DNA of 64,000 nt from Molossus alvarezi (Eukaryota; Chordata; Mammalia; Chiroptera; Molossidae): the NCBI GenBank assembly GCA_037176705.1, contig CM073893.1, forward strand, positions 18,786,074 through 18,850,073, in the 5' to 3' direction. The notes beneath the pieces were generated by a model. That model was given only the letters and a program-made list of their open reading frames with translations. It was not told the origin of the DNA and made no database searches. Positions 47,490 to 56,843 of the stretch are shown piece by piece. Each line of letters begins with the position of its first letter. Position 1 is the stretch's first letter. The position numbers and the translations under genes were made by a program.

Positions 47490-48600
47490 TTTGTTTGTTT
47501 GTTTGGGTCCATGTTTTCAAACTTTTAAAGGAGCTATTGATGTCGGCAACACCTTTTGTTAAACCCTTTACTATGAATCTTCTTAGGGTTTCTTTTTCTC
47601 CTACAGTTTCTTTTTCTCTTGCCTCTTTTCCAGCTATGTATTCCTGTTTCGGTTCCAACAACTCAGTCAGTTCTCGTGAACCACTAGGAGCTCCTCACTG
47701 TCATTCTCATCCACACCCAGATTAAAGCTTTCTGCCACCTCAACCACAGCCTTGATGTTTTTTGAAACCTTCTTGTACTTGAAAAGTCCTTTAAAGTCAG
47801 GACAAACCTCTAGAGTGACTTCTTCCAGATGCCAAACACTCCTTGATCACTTCACCCCAAGCTCAATTAAGTCAAGTTCTTGATGCAATCACAGATGTTG
47901 TAATCCTTCCAGAACTGTACCAGTGTCTTCCTCAGTAACAACAATAGCTTGGGCAAAGGTCCTTCTTGGGTTAACAGCACATCAACTATAGCACCTTAAA
48001 AGCATATATAACGCGTTAAGATTCATTGGTTTAATGAAAAACGTGGTGTTTGGATGGAGAACTACTATTTTGATATTGTGATAAAGATCACCAATAAAAG
48101 AAGGGTGTCTGGAAGCATCAACAATAAGCAAAACCTTAAAAGGTATATTATTCTCCACATAGTACTTCACAATTTTGCTGGCATAGCAATTTAAGAGGGC
48201 ATCTTGGAAGAGAAGCTGAGTCATTCATAACTTCTTACTGCTCCTGTAGTACACTAGCAGCATGTACTTATTGATATGCTTGAAGGCTCTGAGGTTCTCA
48301 CTGTGCCAGATCATGAAGAGTTTCCATTTGTAGCCTGCAACATTGCCCCAAAGCAAGACTGTTATCCTCGCCTTCAAAGCCTTGAAACCTGGCATTAACT
48401 TGGCTTCTTTGGGGATGAAAGTCCTTTCAAGCATCTGTTTCCAGAATAGGAAGGATTCATCCATACTGAATATCTGCTGCGGCAAGTAAGTTCCTCCATG
48501 ATATAATCAGTTTACCTAGAGTTTCCAAAAATTCTTCAGCTGCCTTCACATCAGCACTTGCAGACTCACCAACAATTACATATTATGTAATAAATAACAA
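47490..48600 (-). pseudogene. Tigger (TcMar) DNA-transposon transposase relic
   Basis: Minus-strand reading frames match Tigger-family (pogo-like, TIGD-related) DDE transposase in order: IFSMDESFLFWKQMLERTFI and EAKLMPGFKALKARITVLLW (48485-48225), then MTQLLFQDALLNCYASKIVK and FKVLLIVDASRHPSFIGDLY (48224-47982), then EAREKETVGEKETLRRFIVK and GLTKGVADINSSFKSL (47661 to about 47510). The first catalytic Asp (MDE) is kept. The second motif reads IVDASRHP where the family has VDNAPGHP, so it is altered. The DNA-binding N-terminus and the terminal inverted repeats were not found. Part of the frame between 47982 and 47661 is broken. This is an old fossil, not a host TIGD gene. Confidence 0.85.
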
Positions 48601-48775
48601 TTCTTTTTCTTTTCTTAAATAAGGAAGAATATATGCACCCTTGTGTTCATAGCAGCGCTACTTACAATAGCTAAGATCTGGAAACAGCCCAAGTGCCCAT
48701 CAGTAGATGAATGGATAAAAAAGCTGTGGTACATTTACACAATAGAATACTATGCAGCTGTAAGAAAGAAAAATC

Positions 48776-49194
48776 TCGCCCTGGCAGGTTTTCTCAGTGG
48801 TTAGAGCATTGGCCTGTGAACCAAAGAGGCTCAGGTTCGATTCCGGTCAGGGGCATGTGCCTCGGTTGTGGTTTGTCCCTGGCCCTGGTCAGGGTCATGC
48901 GGGAGGCAGTCAATTGATGTCTCTTTTTCACATCAATGTTTATCTCTCTCTCCCTCTCTCACACACTATCTGAAGATAAATAGAAAAATATCCTCGGAAA
49001 CCACAGAACTTATATGCATGTATGCATGACCAATGGACATGGACAACTAAGCCGGGGATGGGGCGGGGGTGGGGTGGGGGTGCGGTGGGGAGGGGGGTGT
49101 CAATGGGGTGAAAAAGGTAAAATATCTGTAACAAAAAAATAAATATTTATAAAAAAAAAAAAAGAAAAATATCCTCAGGTGAGGATTAAAAAAA
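48776..49194 (+). mobile_element. VES-type SINE in L1 copy F, split by an L1 tail
   Basis: Head 'cgccctggcaggttttctca', B-box 'aggttcgattccgg', C/T run, and tail 'gaaaaatatcctc' at 48983-48995. The tail sequence is interrupted, then repeated and completed at 49163-49194 ('aatatcctcaggtgagga'). Confidence 0.9.
48996..49162 (+). mobile_element. 167-bp L1 3'UTR tail inserted in a SINE tail
   Basis: Contains 'aaaccacagaacttatatgc', the G-rich tract and 'atatctgtaacaaaaaaata', the last part of an A/B-type L1, then an A run. The exact 14-bp duplication agaaaaatatcctc is at 48982-48995 and 49163-49176. Confidence 0.93.
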
Positions 49195-49471
49195 TAAAAG
49201 AAAGATTTCTTACCCTTTGAGATGATATGGAGGGACCTGGAGAGTATTATGCAAAGGGAAATAAGCCAGTCAGAGAAAGACAAGTACCACATGATCTCAC
49301 TTATTTGTGGAACATAATGAACAAAATAAGCTGTCAACCAAAAGAGATCCAGATGGAAGTACGGAACAGACTAACACACCTGAGAGGGATGGGTGGTTGG
49401 AGGGGTGAGAAGAAATAAACCAAAGAACTTATATGTATATATGCACAACCAATGGACACAGACATTAGATT

Positions 49472-49538
49472 GGAGAAAGCAGAAGGGGGATGGGAACCGG
49501 AAAGGGGAGAAAGCAGAAGGGGGATGGGAACTGGAAAG
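49472..49538. repeat. 34-bp tandem duplication in the L1 copy F 3'UTR
   Basis: 'ggagaaagcagaaggggga' followed by 'tgggaaccggaaag' occurs twice back to back with one substitution (ccgg / ctgg). Confidence 0.93.
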
Positions 49539-49631
49539 GGGGGGTCAAGGGGGAGTCAATGGGGGAAAAGAGAGACATCTGTAAAACTTTCAACAACAAA
49601 ATAAATAAAATGTTTTTTTAATTGATTTTTA

Positions 49632-49868
49632 AAAATCCTCACCTGAGGATATTTTTTCCATTTATCTTCAGATAGAGTGGGAGGAAGGAAAGGGGGGAAG
49701 AGAAACAATGACATGAGAGGGACACATCGACTGGTTGCCTCCCACATGACCATGATCAGGGCTGGGGACAAACCACAACCAAGGTACATGCCCCTGAGAG
49801 GAATCAAACCCACAACTCATTGGTCCACAGGCCGACGCTCCAACTGCTGAGCCAAACCAGCCAGAGGG
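49632..49868 (-). mobile_element. VES-type SINE
   Basis: Minus-strand head 'ctggctggtttggctcagca' at about 49865 and tail 'aatatcctcaggtgaggatt' near 49637-49660. Confidence 0.9.
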
Positions 49869-49935
49869 TTTTTACTGATTTTTTTTAGAGAGAGAAGGAG
49901 AGACAGAGAAACATCCTCAGGTGAGGATTAAAAAA
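49869..49935. mobile_element. Chimeric SINE scrap
   Basis: The first part (49870-49915, 'tttactgatttttttagag'-like) is the reverse-complement tail of the 'aaatcaataaa' SINE type. It is joined directly to a plus-strand tail of the VES type ('cctcaggtgaggattaaaa'). No heads are present. Confidence 0.65.
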
Positions 49936-50480
49936 AATAATAACTTTTAATCAAAAGACACTAAAGAAAATGGAAAGATTGCCAGGACAGGAAAAAAAAT
50001 CATCACATCAAAGTTGACTGACAAAAGGTTTAGAGCCAGAATATATATCAAGAGTTTCAATAATTTGAAAGAAAAAAAATAGCATCATTCATATCAATCC
50101 CAAACTAGACACCAACCAGATGTCCATCAATAATAAGACAGATAAGTAAATATTTGTGGTATATTCATACATGGAATCCTATACAGCATTAAAAAACAAA
50201 TTTTAGCAACATAAAATAATAAGGCTGAATTGTAAAAACAATAATGAACACAACCAAGACACAAAAGAACAGTAAGAGTAAAACTTAATTTAGGTAAAGA
50301 TCAAGAATATCTTAGTGATATATGTGTAGACAGTACTATAAAGAAGTCAGGAAGCCCTTCAACTGGAGAGAGGGCATTGTGATATGGAAGGAACACAGGT
50401 GATTTCTAGTGTATTGGCAGTATTCTCTCTCTTAGACTGGCAGTTATAAAATGTATGCTTTATAATCACATGATATACTA
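49936..50480 (+). mobile_element. Old L1 3' region, fragmentary
   Basis: 'ttgactgacaaaaggtttag' then 'agccagaatatatatcaaga', 'caaccagatgtccatcaata' and 'tacatggaatcctatacagc' follow the ORF2 C-terminal to 3'UTR order of an old L1, with internal deletions. The right edge is uncertain. Confidence 0.65.
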
Positions 50481-50539
50481 CATGTTTGTTTTATGTATGT
50501 TACAGTTTATAATTTAAAACGATTTGAAAAGAGTAAGCT

Positions 50540-50884
50540 GAGGATATGTACTGTTTTCTTAAATCCTGTATTTGTCTATTTGGCATTCATTAATCACAGA
50601 GCCAATTATATTAACTGTATTTTCTTATTTTCTGGCATTTGTGATGGAGCTGGCCAGGGAGAGACTGCCCCTTCCCCAATGGTTAAATAATTCTTAAAAA
50701 GAAAAAGAGCTGGGCCAGGAACACACTTCTCATATACAAACCAACCAATTACTAGTCTACAGTTTCAAGGTACTTATTGAACTCTTACACAAGAAACCAG
50801 TGTTCCCCTTGCCTTAAATCATCGCAGAGCCAAGTATCAGGCAATTGAAGACAACCATAGAGCCCAAGTCTGCCAGAATTATTA
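50540..50884 (+). other. Unassigned segment, possibly LTR-like, left half
   Basis: Not AT-rich like the neighbouring intron, with 'ggagctggccagggagagac', 'aaaagagctgggccaggaac' and 'gcagagccaagtatcaggca'. It may continue at 51716-51896 beyond an inserted L1. The style recalls an ERV-related LTR, but I cannot identify it and see no TG...CA ends. The strand is a guess. Confidence 0.3.
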
Positions 50885-51715
50885 TTTTTTTATTGAGAAA
50901 TAATTAACATATAACATTGTATTAATTTTAAGTGAACATTATTATCTGATACACGAACATACTGTGAATTACCACAGTAACTTTGGTTAACATCTCTCAC
51001 CACATAGTTACAAATATTTTTTCTTGTGATGAGAACTTTAGTATCTACTCTCTTAGCCACTTTCAAATATACAATACAGTATTGTCAACTATCGTCACCC
51101 TACTATACACTATATCCCCAGGACTTATTATCTTTAACTGGAAGTCTGTACCTTTTGACCATCTTCACCCATTTCACCCCACCCCAATCTCATGCCTCTG
51201 GCAACCACCAATCTATTTTCTGTATCTCTGTATGAGTTCAGCTTTTTTTTTTAAAGATTCCACATATAAATGAGATCATATTGTATTTACCTTTCTCTGA
51301 CTCACTTCACTTAGCACAATGCCCTAAAAGTCTACCCATGTTGTCCAAATTCCAAGATTTCCTTCTTTCTTATGTCTGAATAATATTCCATTGCATATAT
51401 GTCCATATACTACAATTTCTTTACCTGTTCTCCCATTGATGGACACTTAGATTTTTTTCGTGTCTTGGCTACTGTAAATAATGCTACAATGAATGAATTT
51501 GCGGGTACAGATACCTTTTTGAGATAGTTATTTCATTTCCTTCAGAAAATACTCAGAAGTGAAATTGCTGAATCATACACTTGAGTTTCATTTTTCATGT
51601 AACCTCCATACTGTTTTCCATAGTGGCTGCATCAATTTACATTATTCCCAACAGTGTACAAGGGCACTCTTTTCCTCCACATCATTGACAATATTTGTTT
51701 TATTTCTTGTCTGCC
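50885..51715 (-). mobile_element. Old L1 (L1MA-type) 3' end, ~830 bp
   Basis: Reverse complement of an L1 3' end in clean order: 'tttttttattgagaaataat', 'caggacttattatctttaac', 'gaatgaatttgcgggtacag' and 'cataccttgagtttc'-like, 'ccatagtggctgcatcaatt'. 5'-truncated at about 51715. Confidence 0.82.
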
Positions 51716-51896
51716 ACAATTAATAAAAGTCAATCCTAAGCTGTTTACCCCGCTGTGCTTTTCCTGCAAAAATACCAATAACAGCTTTGGTGTAGGTTTT
51801 CCTCTTGCTTTTGCTTCTGTCTCCTGACCAAAACTGATGCTTTCTCTGTGGCCTGGCATGGTGTGCCCTCTTCTTATGGAAAATGTAAGAAATAAT
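51716..51896 (+). other. Unassigned segment, possibly LTR-like, right half
   Basis: 'gtcaatcctaagctgtttac', 'agctttggtgtaggttttcc' and 'tgctttctctgtggcctggc' give a moderate-GC segment unlike its surroundings. It may be the continuation of 50540-50884. It includes 'aataaa' at its start (poly-A signal-like), which would suit an LTR; this is inference only. Confidence 0.3.
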
Positions 51897-51908
51897 ATTT
51901 TTCTTTCA

Positions 51909-52163
51909 GCCTGGCCGGTGTGGCTTAGTGGACTGAGCATCGCCCCATGGACTGAGCGTTGTCTCATGGACTGAGAGGCTCTGGTTCGATTCCCAGTCAG
52001 GGCACATGCCAAAGTTGCAGGCTTGATCCCCAGTAGGGGGCATGCAGGAAGCAGCCAACTGATGTTTCTCTCTCACATCAATGTTTCTCTCTTTCTCTCT
52101 CTCTCTCTCTCCCCCACCCCTTCCTCTCTCTCTAAAAAATCAATACATATTTAAAAAAATTTT
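51909..52163 (+). mobile_element. Bat tRNA-derived SINE with a repeated head segment
   Basis: 'gcctggccggtgtggcttag' head, then three near-copies of 'catggactgag' between 51936 and 51985 where other copies have one, then B-box 'ggttcgattccc' and tail 'aaaaatcaatac'. The flanks atttttctttca and tttttctttca suggest a target duplication. Confidence 0.9.
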
Positions 52164-52346
52164 TTTTTCTTTCAATAGCATTAGCCTTTTCATGGCATTA
52201 CTCAGTCACCTCTATAAATTAAAATCCCACAGGTAAAAGTGAGACATTTATAAAATAATACTTTTAAAAAGCTTAGTGAATGGAAAAGACTTTTAAAGAA
52301 GCTATATAAGCACACTGAGTTTTGAAAGATCTTCACCAAAAGTTTA
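52164..52346. other. Intron between two SINEs
   Basis: AT-rich, no feature recognised. Confidence 0.5.
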
Positions 52347-52361
52347 AATGCATTCATTCTT

Positions 52362-52574
52362 GCCTGGCTGGTGTGGCTCAGTGGTTGAGCATCAACCCAT
52401 GCACCAAGAGGTCACCGGTTTGATTACTGGTCAGGGCATATGCCCAAGTTGTAGGCCCAATCACCAGTGGAGGGCATGCAGAAGGCAGCCTATCAATGTT
52501 CTCTCTCATTGATGTTTCTATCTCTCTCTCCTTCTCCTTTTGTCTCTCTCTAAAATCAATAAAGAAAAATAAAT
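52362..52574 (+). mobile_element. Bat tRNA-derived SINE ('aatcaataaa' tail type)
   Basis: 'gcctggctggtgtggctcag' head, 'catgcaccaagaggtcaccg' and 'aaaatcaataaag' tail. The exact 16-bp duplication aaatgcattcattctt is at 52346-52361 and 52575-52590. Confidence 0.94.
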
Positions 52575-52852
52575 AAATGCATTCATTCTTTTTGGAAAGT
52601 AAATGAGTAGAAATTAAGAAAAAATAAAGTTAAATTAGGAAAGTGTTGACACTACAAGAAACCAAAATATCTGAACTTTTCTTTTTATGGTGGTAACAGT
52701 GAAAAGGGCTAGGAGCACACCACTTATGGGTGAAGCTCAAATGTCCTAAAGTAGACTGGCAGGTTCTAACGAGGCAGCACAAGCAGTCATGTATACTTTA
52801 CTTACACTATCAAGAAAATATAATCTTGGTTCCAGTCAAGATAAAGAAGTAG

Positions 52853-53066
52853 GTCCCTGGCCAATGTGGTTCAGTTGTCTGAGTGTTGTTCTGTACACTG
52901 AAGGGTTGCCAGTTTGTTTCCCAGTTGGAGCACATGCCCGGGTTACAAGCTCAATCCCCAGCGCGGGCATGCAGGAGGCAGCTGATCAATGTTTCACTCT
53001 TACATCAATGTTTCTCTCTCTCTCTTCCTCTCCCTTCCTCTCTCTCTAAAAATCAATAAAGCACAT
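52853..53066 (+). mobile_element. Bat tRNA-derived SINE ('aatcaataaa' tail type)
   Basis: 'gtccctggccaatgtggttc' head, 'gcatgcaggaggcagctgat' and 'aaaatcaataaagc' tail. Its tail abuts the target site of the next insertion. Confidence 0.9.
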
Positions 53067-53078
53067 AGAGGCAATTTC

Positions 53079-53248
53079 ATTTTTTAAAATTTATCTTTAT
53101 TGTTTAAAGTATTACACATGTCTTTCCTTTTTTCCTCCTTTGACATCCTCCTTCCCCTCCCAACCCCCCTTTTCCACATGGTTGTTTGTCTCCATTGGTT
53201 ATGCATATATGCATATACGGTTTCTGGTTTATCTATTCCTGCCCCCCA
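53079..53248 (-). mobile_element. 170-bp L1/HAL1 3' tail insertion
   Basis: Minus-strand 3'UTR piece ('aaccagaaaccgtatatgca', the G-rich tract, 'taatactttaaacaataaag') with a 12-bp duplication agaggcaatttc / agaggcaacttc at 53067-53078 and 53249-53260 (one mismatch). Its 3'UTR wording is closer to HAL1 than to copies A and B. Confidence 0.87.
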
Positions 53249-54618
53249 AGAGGCAACTTCTTAAAAAAAAAAAAGAAAGAAAAGATGGGTAAGTAGGTAA
53301 ATGCTGCGTTCACCTCCTCCCATGACCATATAAAAATTAAAACTAAACTACAGAACAATCATCACTGAGAATCGCCTTAAGTCTAACAGAGGTCCTATAA
53401 CTAAAGATACACAGAAGAAGCCACATGAGACTGGTGGGGGGTGGGGGTGGAGATGCACACACATGTATGGTGGTTCAAGATATGGAGAGATCTTTTGGCT
53501 GCTAACTAAGGTCCCCACTGAGAAGCAAGGGATTCCAGCTCCACACCAGGATACCAAGCCCAGGTTTCAGTGTCAAAAAAAGAAGTCTACATAACTTCTA
53601 GCTGTGAAAACCACTGGGGATTGTGTCTGAGTGAAAAGAAGGGCTGCTGGAGTCCCAAGCATTCCTCTTAAAGGGTCCATGCACGGACTTATTCACTGAT
53701 GAAATCATTCCCCTCTAAACTCCAGCAAAGGGGCAGTGGCTCAAAAGGCACCAGAGAATACACTGGTGATTCCCTGAGACCCGACCCCATCCAACTCAAT
53801 CCGCAGCAACATCCAAGCCACTTCCAGTGGCTTTTCCATACAAATGCCCTATCTTGACTCACGCTGTAGAATGTCTTAAAATCTCTCAAAGGTTCACAAA
53901 CCCCAAACAAGGTGCATCTGGCCTCAGCATGCCCCACATCTCTTGCTAAACAGCCCCAAGCACGCACTAGTGAAAACCAGCCTCAATTCTCAGCTTAGCC
54001 TCTCAAAGGCAGCTCCAAGCCCAGTACAAGTGGCAGCCATTAGCAGCTCATGCCAAGGTGCCCTGGGTAGGACACAGGCAGCAGCTAATTTTGGCCTGCA
54101 CCAGAGCCCCTCACAAGAGGTCCCAGAAACAACACACCTGATGACCAGCTTTATATCACACCAAAGCATCACCCAACCACCTCCATAAAAGACACACCCA
54201 AAGAGCAGTCTCAGCAGGCACCAGTGCCCTGCTAAAGCAAATCCCACTCCACATGGTCACCACTGGCAAAACAGCTCCTCCACTGTAGTCACAGCTATTC
54301 CTCACAACCAATCAGTGCAAGAGTCAATCCCTTCAACTGATAATGCCAATAGCAATCAAAGCTCGACTACAACAGGAGGACACACACGACCCACGCAAGG
54401 GACTCTCCTGGAGCACTCAGCTCAGGTGACCAAGGAGTCTGCAGCACTTGTCCCCACAGGACACTTACTACATAAGGCCACTCTACTAAGACCGGGAGAC
54501 ATAGCAGATCTGCCTACTACATAGACACAACACAGGGAGTCAGCCAAAATAAGGAGATAAAAAAAACTTATCCCAAAAGAAAGAATAGAATAGTATTCCA
54601 GATAAAGAACTAAATAAA

Positions 54619-55430
54619 ATGGAGACAAGCAGTCTACCAGATGCACAGTTTAAAACACTGGTTATAAGGAAGTTCAATGATATCAGTCAGAACTTCAACG
54701 AAAAGATAGGGAGCATAAAAATGAAAATAGAAAACATAAAAAAGAACCATTCATAAGTGAAGAATGCAATAGTTTAAATGAACAATATATCAGAGGAAAT
54801 CAACAGTAGATTACATGAAGCAGAGGGTCAAATCCGTGATTTAAAAGATGAAGTGGCAGAAAATACCCACTCAGAACAGAAAAAAGGAAAAAGAATTTAA
54901 AAATATGAGGATAGTGTAAGGAGCCTCTGGAACAACATCAAGCATACCAACGCTCACATGATAGGGATACCAGAAGGAGAAGAGAGAAAGCAAAAAACTG
55001 AAAACCTATTTGAAAAAATAATGATGAAAAACTTCCCTAAGCTGGTGAAGTAGACATATAAGCCCAGGAAGAGCAGAGCCTCCCAAACAAGCTGAAACCA
55101 AAGAGGCCCATGCCAAGACACATCATAATTAAAATGCCAAAAATTAAACACAAAGAGGGAATCTTAAAAGCAGCAAAGGAAAAGCAGTTAGTTAGGGTGA
55201 TCCCATAAGACTCTCAACTGATTTATCAACAGAAACATTTCACACCAGAAGGGATTGACATACAATATTCAAAGTGATGAAAAGCGAGGACCTACAGCCA
55301 AGATTACATTACTCAGCAAAACTATCATTTAGAATTGAAGGACACACAAAGAGCTTCCTGGACAAGAAAACACTAAAGGAGTTCATCACCACCAAAACAG
55401 CATTATAAAAATGTTAGAAGAGACTTAAAA
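54619..55430 (+). pseudogene. L1 ORF1p relic, copy G
   Basis: ATG 54619 gives METSSLPDAQFKTLVIRKFN. The coiled coil runs to about 54900 and includes 'QIRDLKDEVAENTHSEQKKG'. Then come IMMKNFPKLVK at 55018, a 'KRPMPRHIIIKMPKIKHKEG' region at 55097-55160 and 'LRIEGHTKSFLDKKTLKEF' at 55333. Stops and frameshifts (for example 'gtagacatataag' near 55050) break it. Confidence 0.8.
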
Positions 55431-55462
55431 AGAAGAAAACAAACATAAGAAATATTAATAAT

Positions 55463-55670
55463 AAGCCCTTGCCTGTGTGGCTCATTTAGCTGGGTGTCAC
55501 CCTGTGTACCCAAAGGTTGCCTGTTTGATTCCCAGTCAGGACACATGCCTGAGTTGCAGACCTGGTGCCCAGTAGGGGGCATACAGGAGACAGCTGATCA
55601 ATGTTACACTCTCACATCAATGTTTTGCTTTCTCTCTCCCTCTCTCTAAAAAAAAAAAAAACAAACTATT
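55463..55670 (+). mobile_element. Bat tRNA-derived SINE in L1 copy G
   Basis: 'agcccttgcctgtgtggctc' head, B-box-like 'gtttgattcccagtc', 'catacaggagacagctgatc' and an A-rich tail. The flanks are AT repeats, so the target duplication is unclear. Confidence 0.88.
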
Positions 55671-55984
55671 CTAAAATAAAATATAATAATAATAAAATCG
55701 CAACATCTAAATATCTATCAACAAATACTGTAAAAGTAAAATTTTAATGTTCCAGTCAAAACATATACTATACCTAGAGTGTGGAAAATGGCAGCAGAGT
55801 GAATGGAAGCTACACAGACCATTTCCCAGGACCAAATTGGAATTACAACGAAAATAAAGACAAATCGTCAGTAAGGGACAACCGAAAGGCAGCTTGGAGG
55901 ACCACATAACCAGGGACACTGACTCAATCCTGGTAGGCTTGCAAAGACATGAGAGGGGGCCGGGAGCCCACGGTCCGCAGCGGC

Positions 55985-56235
55985 CTGGGCTGAGACCTGC
56001 AGCAGCCTTGGCGGGGAGCTGCAGCCCTGGCTGGGACCTGCTGTGGCCTCGGTTGGGACCTGCTGCAGCCCCGGCTGGGACCGGTGGCGGCCTCGGTTGG
56101 CACCTGCTGCGGCCTCGGCTACAAGCTGCGCCTTCGGCTGGGACCTGTGGCCTCAGCTGGGTCCTGCGACCTCGGCTGCGTGCTACGCCCTCGGCTGGGA
56201 ACTGCCTTAGCCTCAGCCGCCCTTAGCTGGGAGCA
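55985..56235 (+). promoter_or_regulatory. GC-rich short tandem repeats in the L1 5'UTR (copy B)
   Basis: About ten head-to-tail units of 19-23 bp built on 'ggctgggacctgctgcggcc', very GC- and CpG-rich. The position is that of the L1 internal promoter. Copy A carries ~100-bp units at the same place instead, while both copies agree immediately before (about 55800-55990) and after (from about 56230). Confidence 0.8.
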
Positions 56236-56843
56236 GCGCCCTCGGGTTAAGTCCCAGGCAGCTCCACAGCACAGACCCCGGACAGAGGCTAAATTGGCAG
56301 CAGCCACTCACCTTGGGCTCCAGCAGACAGAGGGCAGACTAGACTGGAACTGTGTGGGGACACTAGGGATTTGGAGCTTTTGAAGGGTGCAGCCACCCAG
56401 GACTGTGGTCATCTTACTCCTTCCCAGGGCCCTGGGGAGAGAGACCGGCCCCTCCCTGGGAGATTCAACCCCACCTGGTGGCCATTGAAATGCTAATTGA
56501 GACCCATTACCAACCAGCCTCTGCCCCACCCTCAGGAAATCCTCTTAAAGTGAGCACCTGAGGGAGTTTTTCAGTCAACTCAGAAACCAAGGATCTTCAG
56601 GTGACCACTACTAATACCCTCCAGGCAAAAAAGCTACAGGATAACTACCATTCCCCGGGCTAGCAACCCTAACCAGGAAAGTTAAGACTTGACAGTGGTG
56701 TTTAAAGCGGGTCCTCCCTGCCTCACCCAAACCCAGGAGAGGGAGCCACAAACAGCAGAACACGAACACCCGCAGGGGAAATTTGGCAGGCTCCAAAGCC
56801 CACTGTGATAGCCAAAATGGTGAAAAACAGAAACAAAAGCCAA

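Larger units (their letters stand above)
48622..49615 (+). mobile_element. L1 copy F, 3' end, carrying nested insertions
   Basis: 5'-truncated L1 starting 'aaggaagaatatatgcaccc', interrupted at 48776 by a SINE which is itself interrupted by an L1 tail. It resumes at about 49195 ('ctgtaagaaag' / 'gatttcttaccctttgagat') and reaches its own 3'UTR and tail ('caacaacaaaataaataaaa') near 49610. A 34-bp tandem duplication lies in the 3'UTR. Confidence 0.85.
53285..55780 (+). mobile_element. Old L1 (copy G), 5' part: 5'UTR, ORF1, start of ORF2
   Basis: The 5'UTR (53285-54618) parallels the HAL1 5'UTRs ('aaactacagaacaatcatca', 'gaagccacatgagactggtg'). Then ORF1 and a SINE (55463-55670) follow. ORF2 starts at about 55690 ('catctaaatatctatcaaca') and is cut at 55780 by L1 copy B. 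Because ORF2 is present after ORF1, this is a true L1, the relative of the HAL1s and not one of them. Confidence 0.8.
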
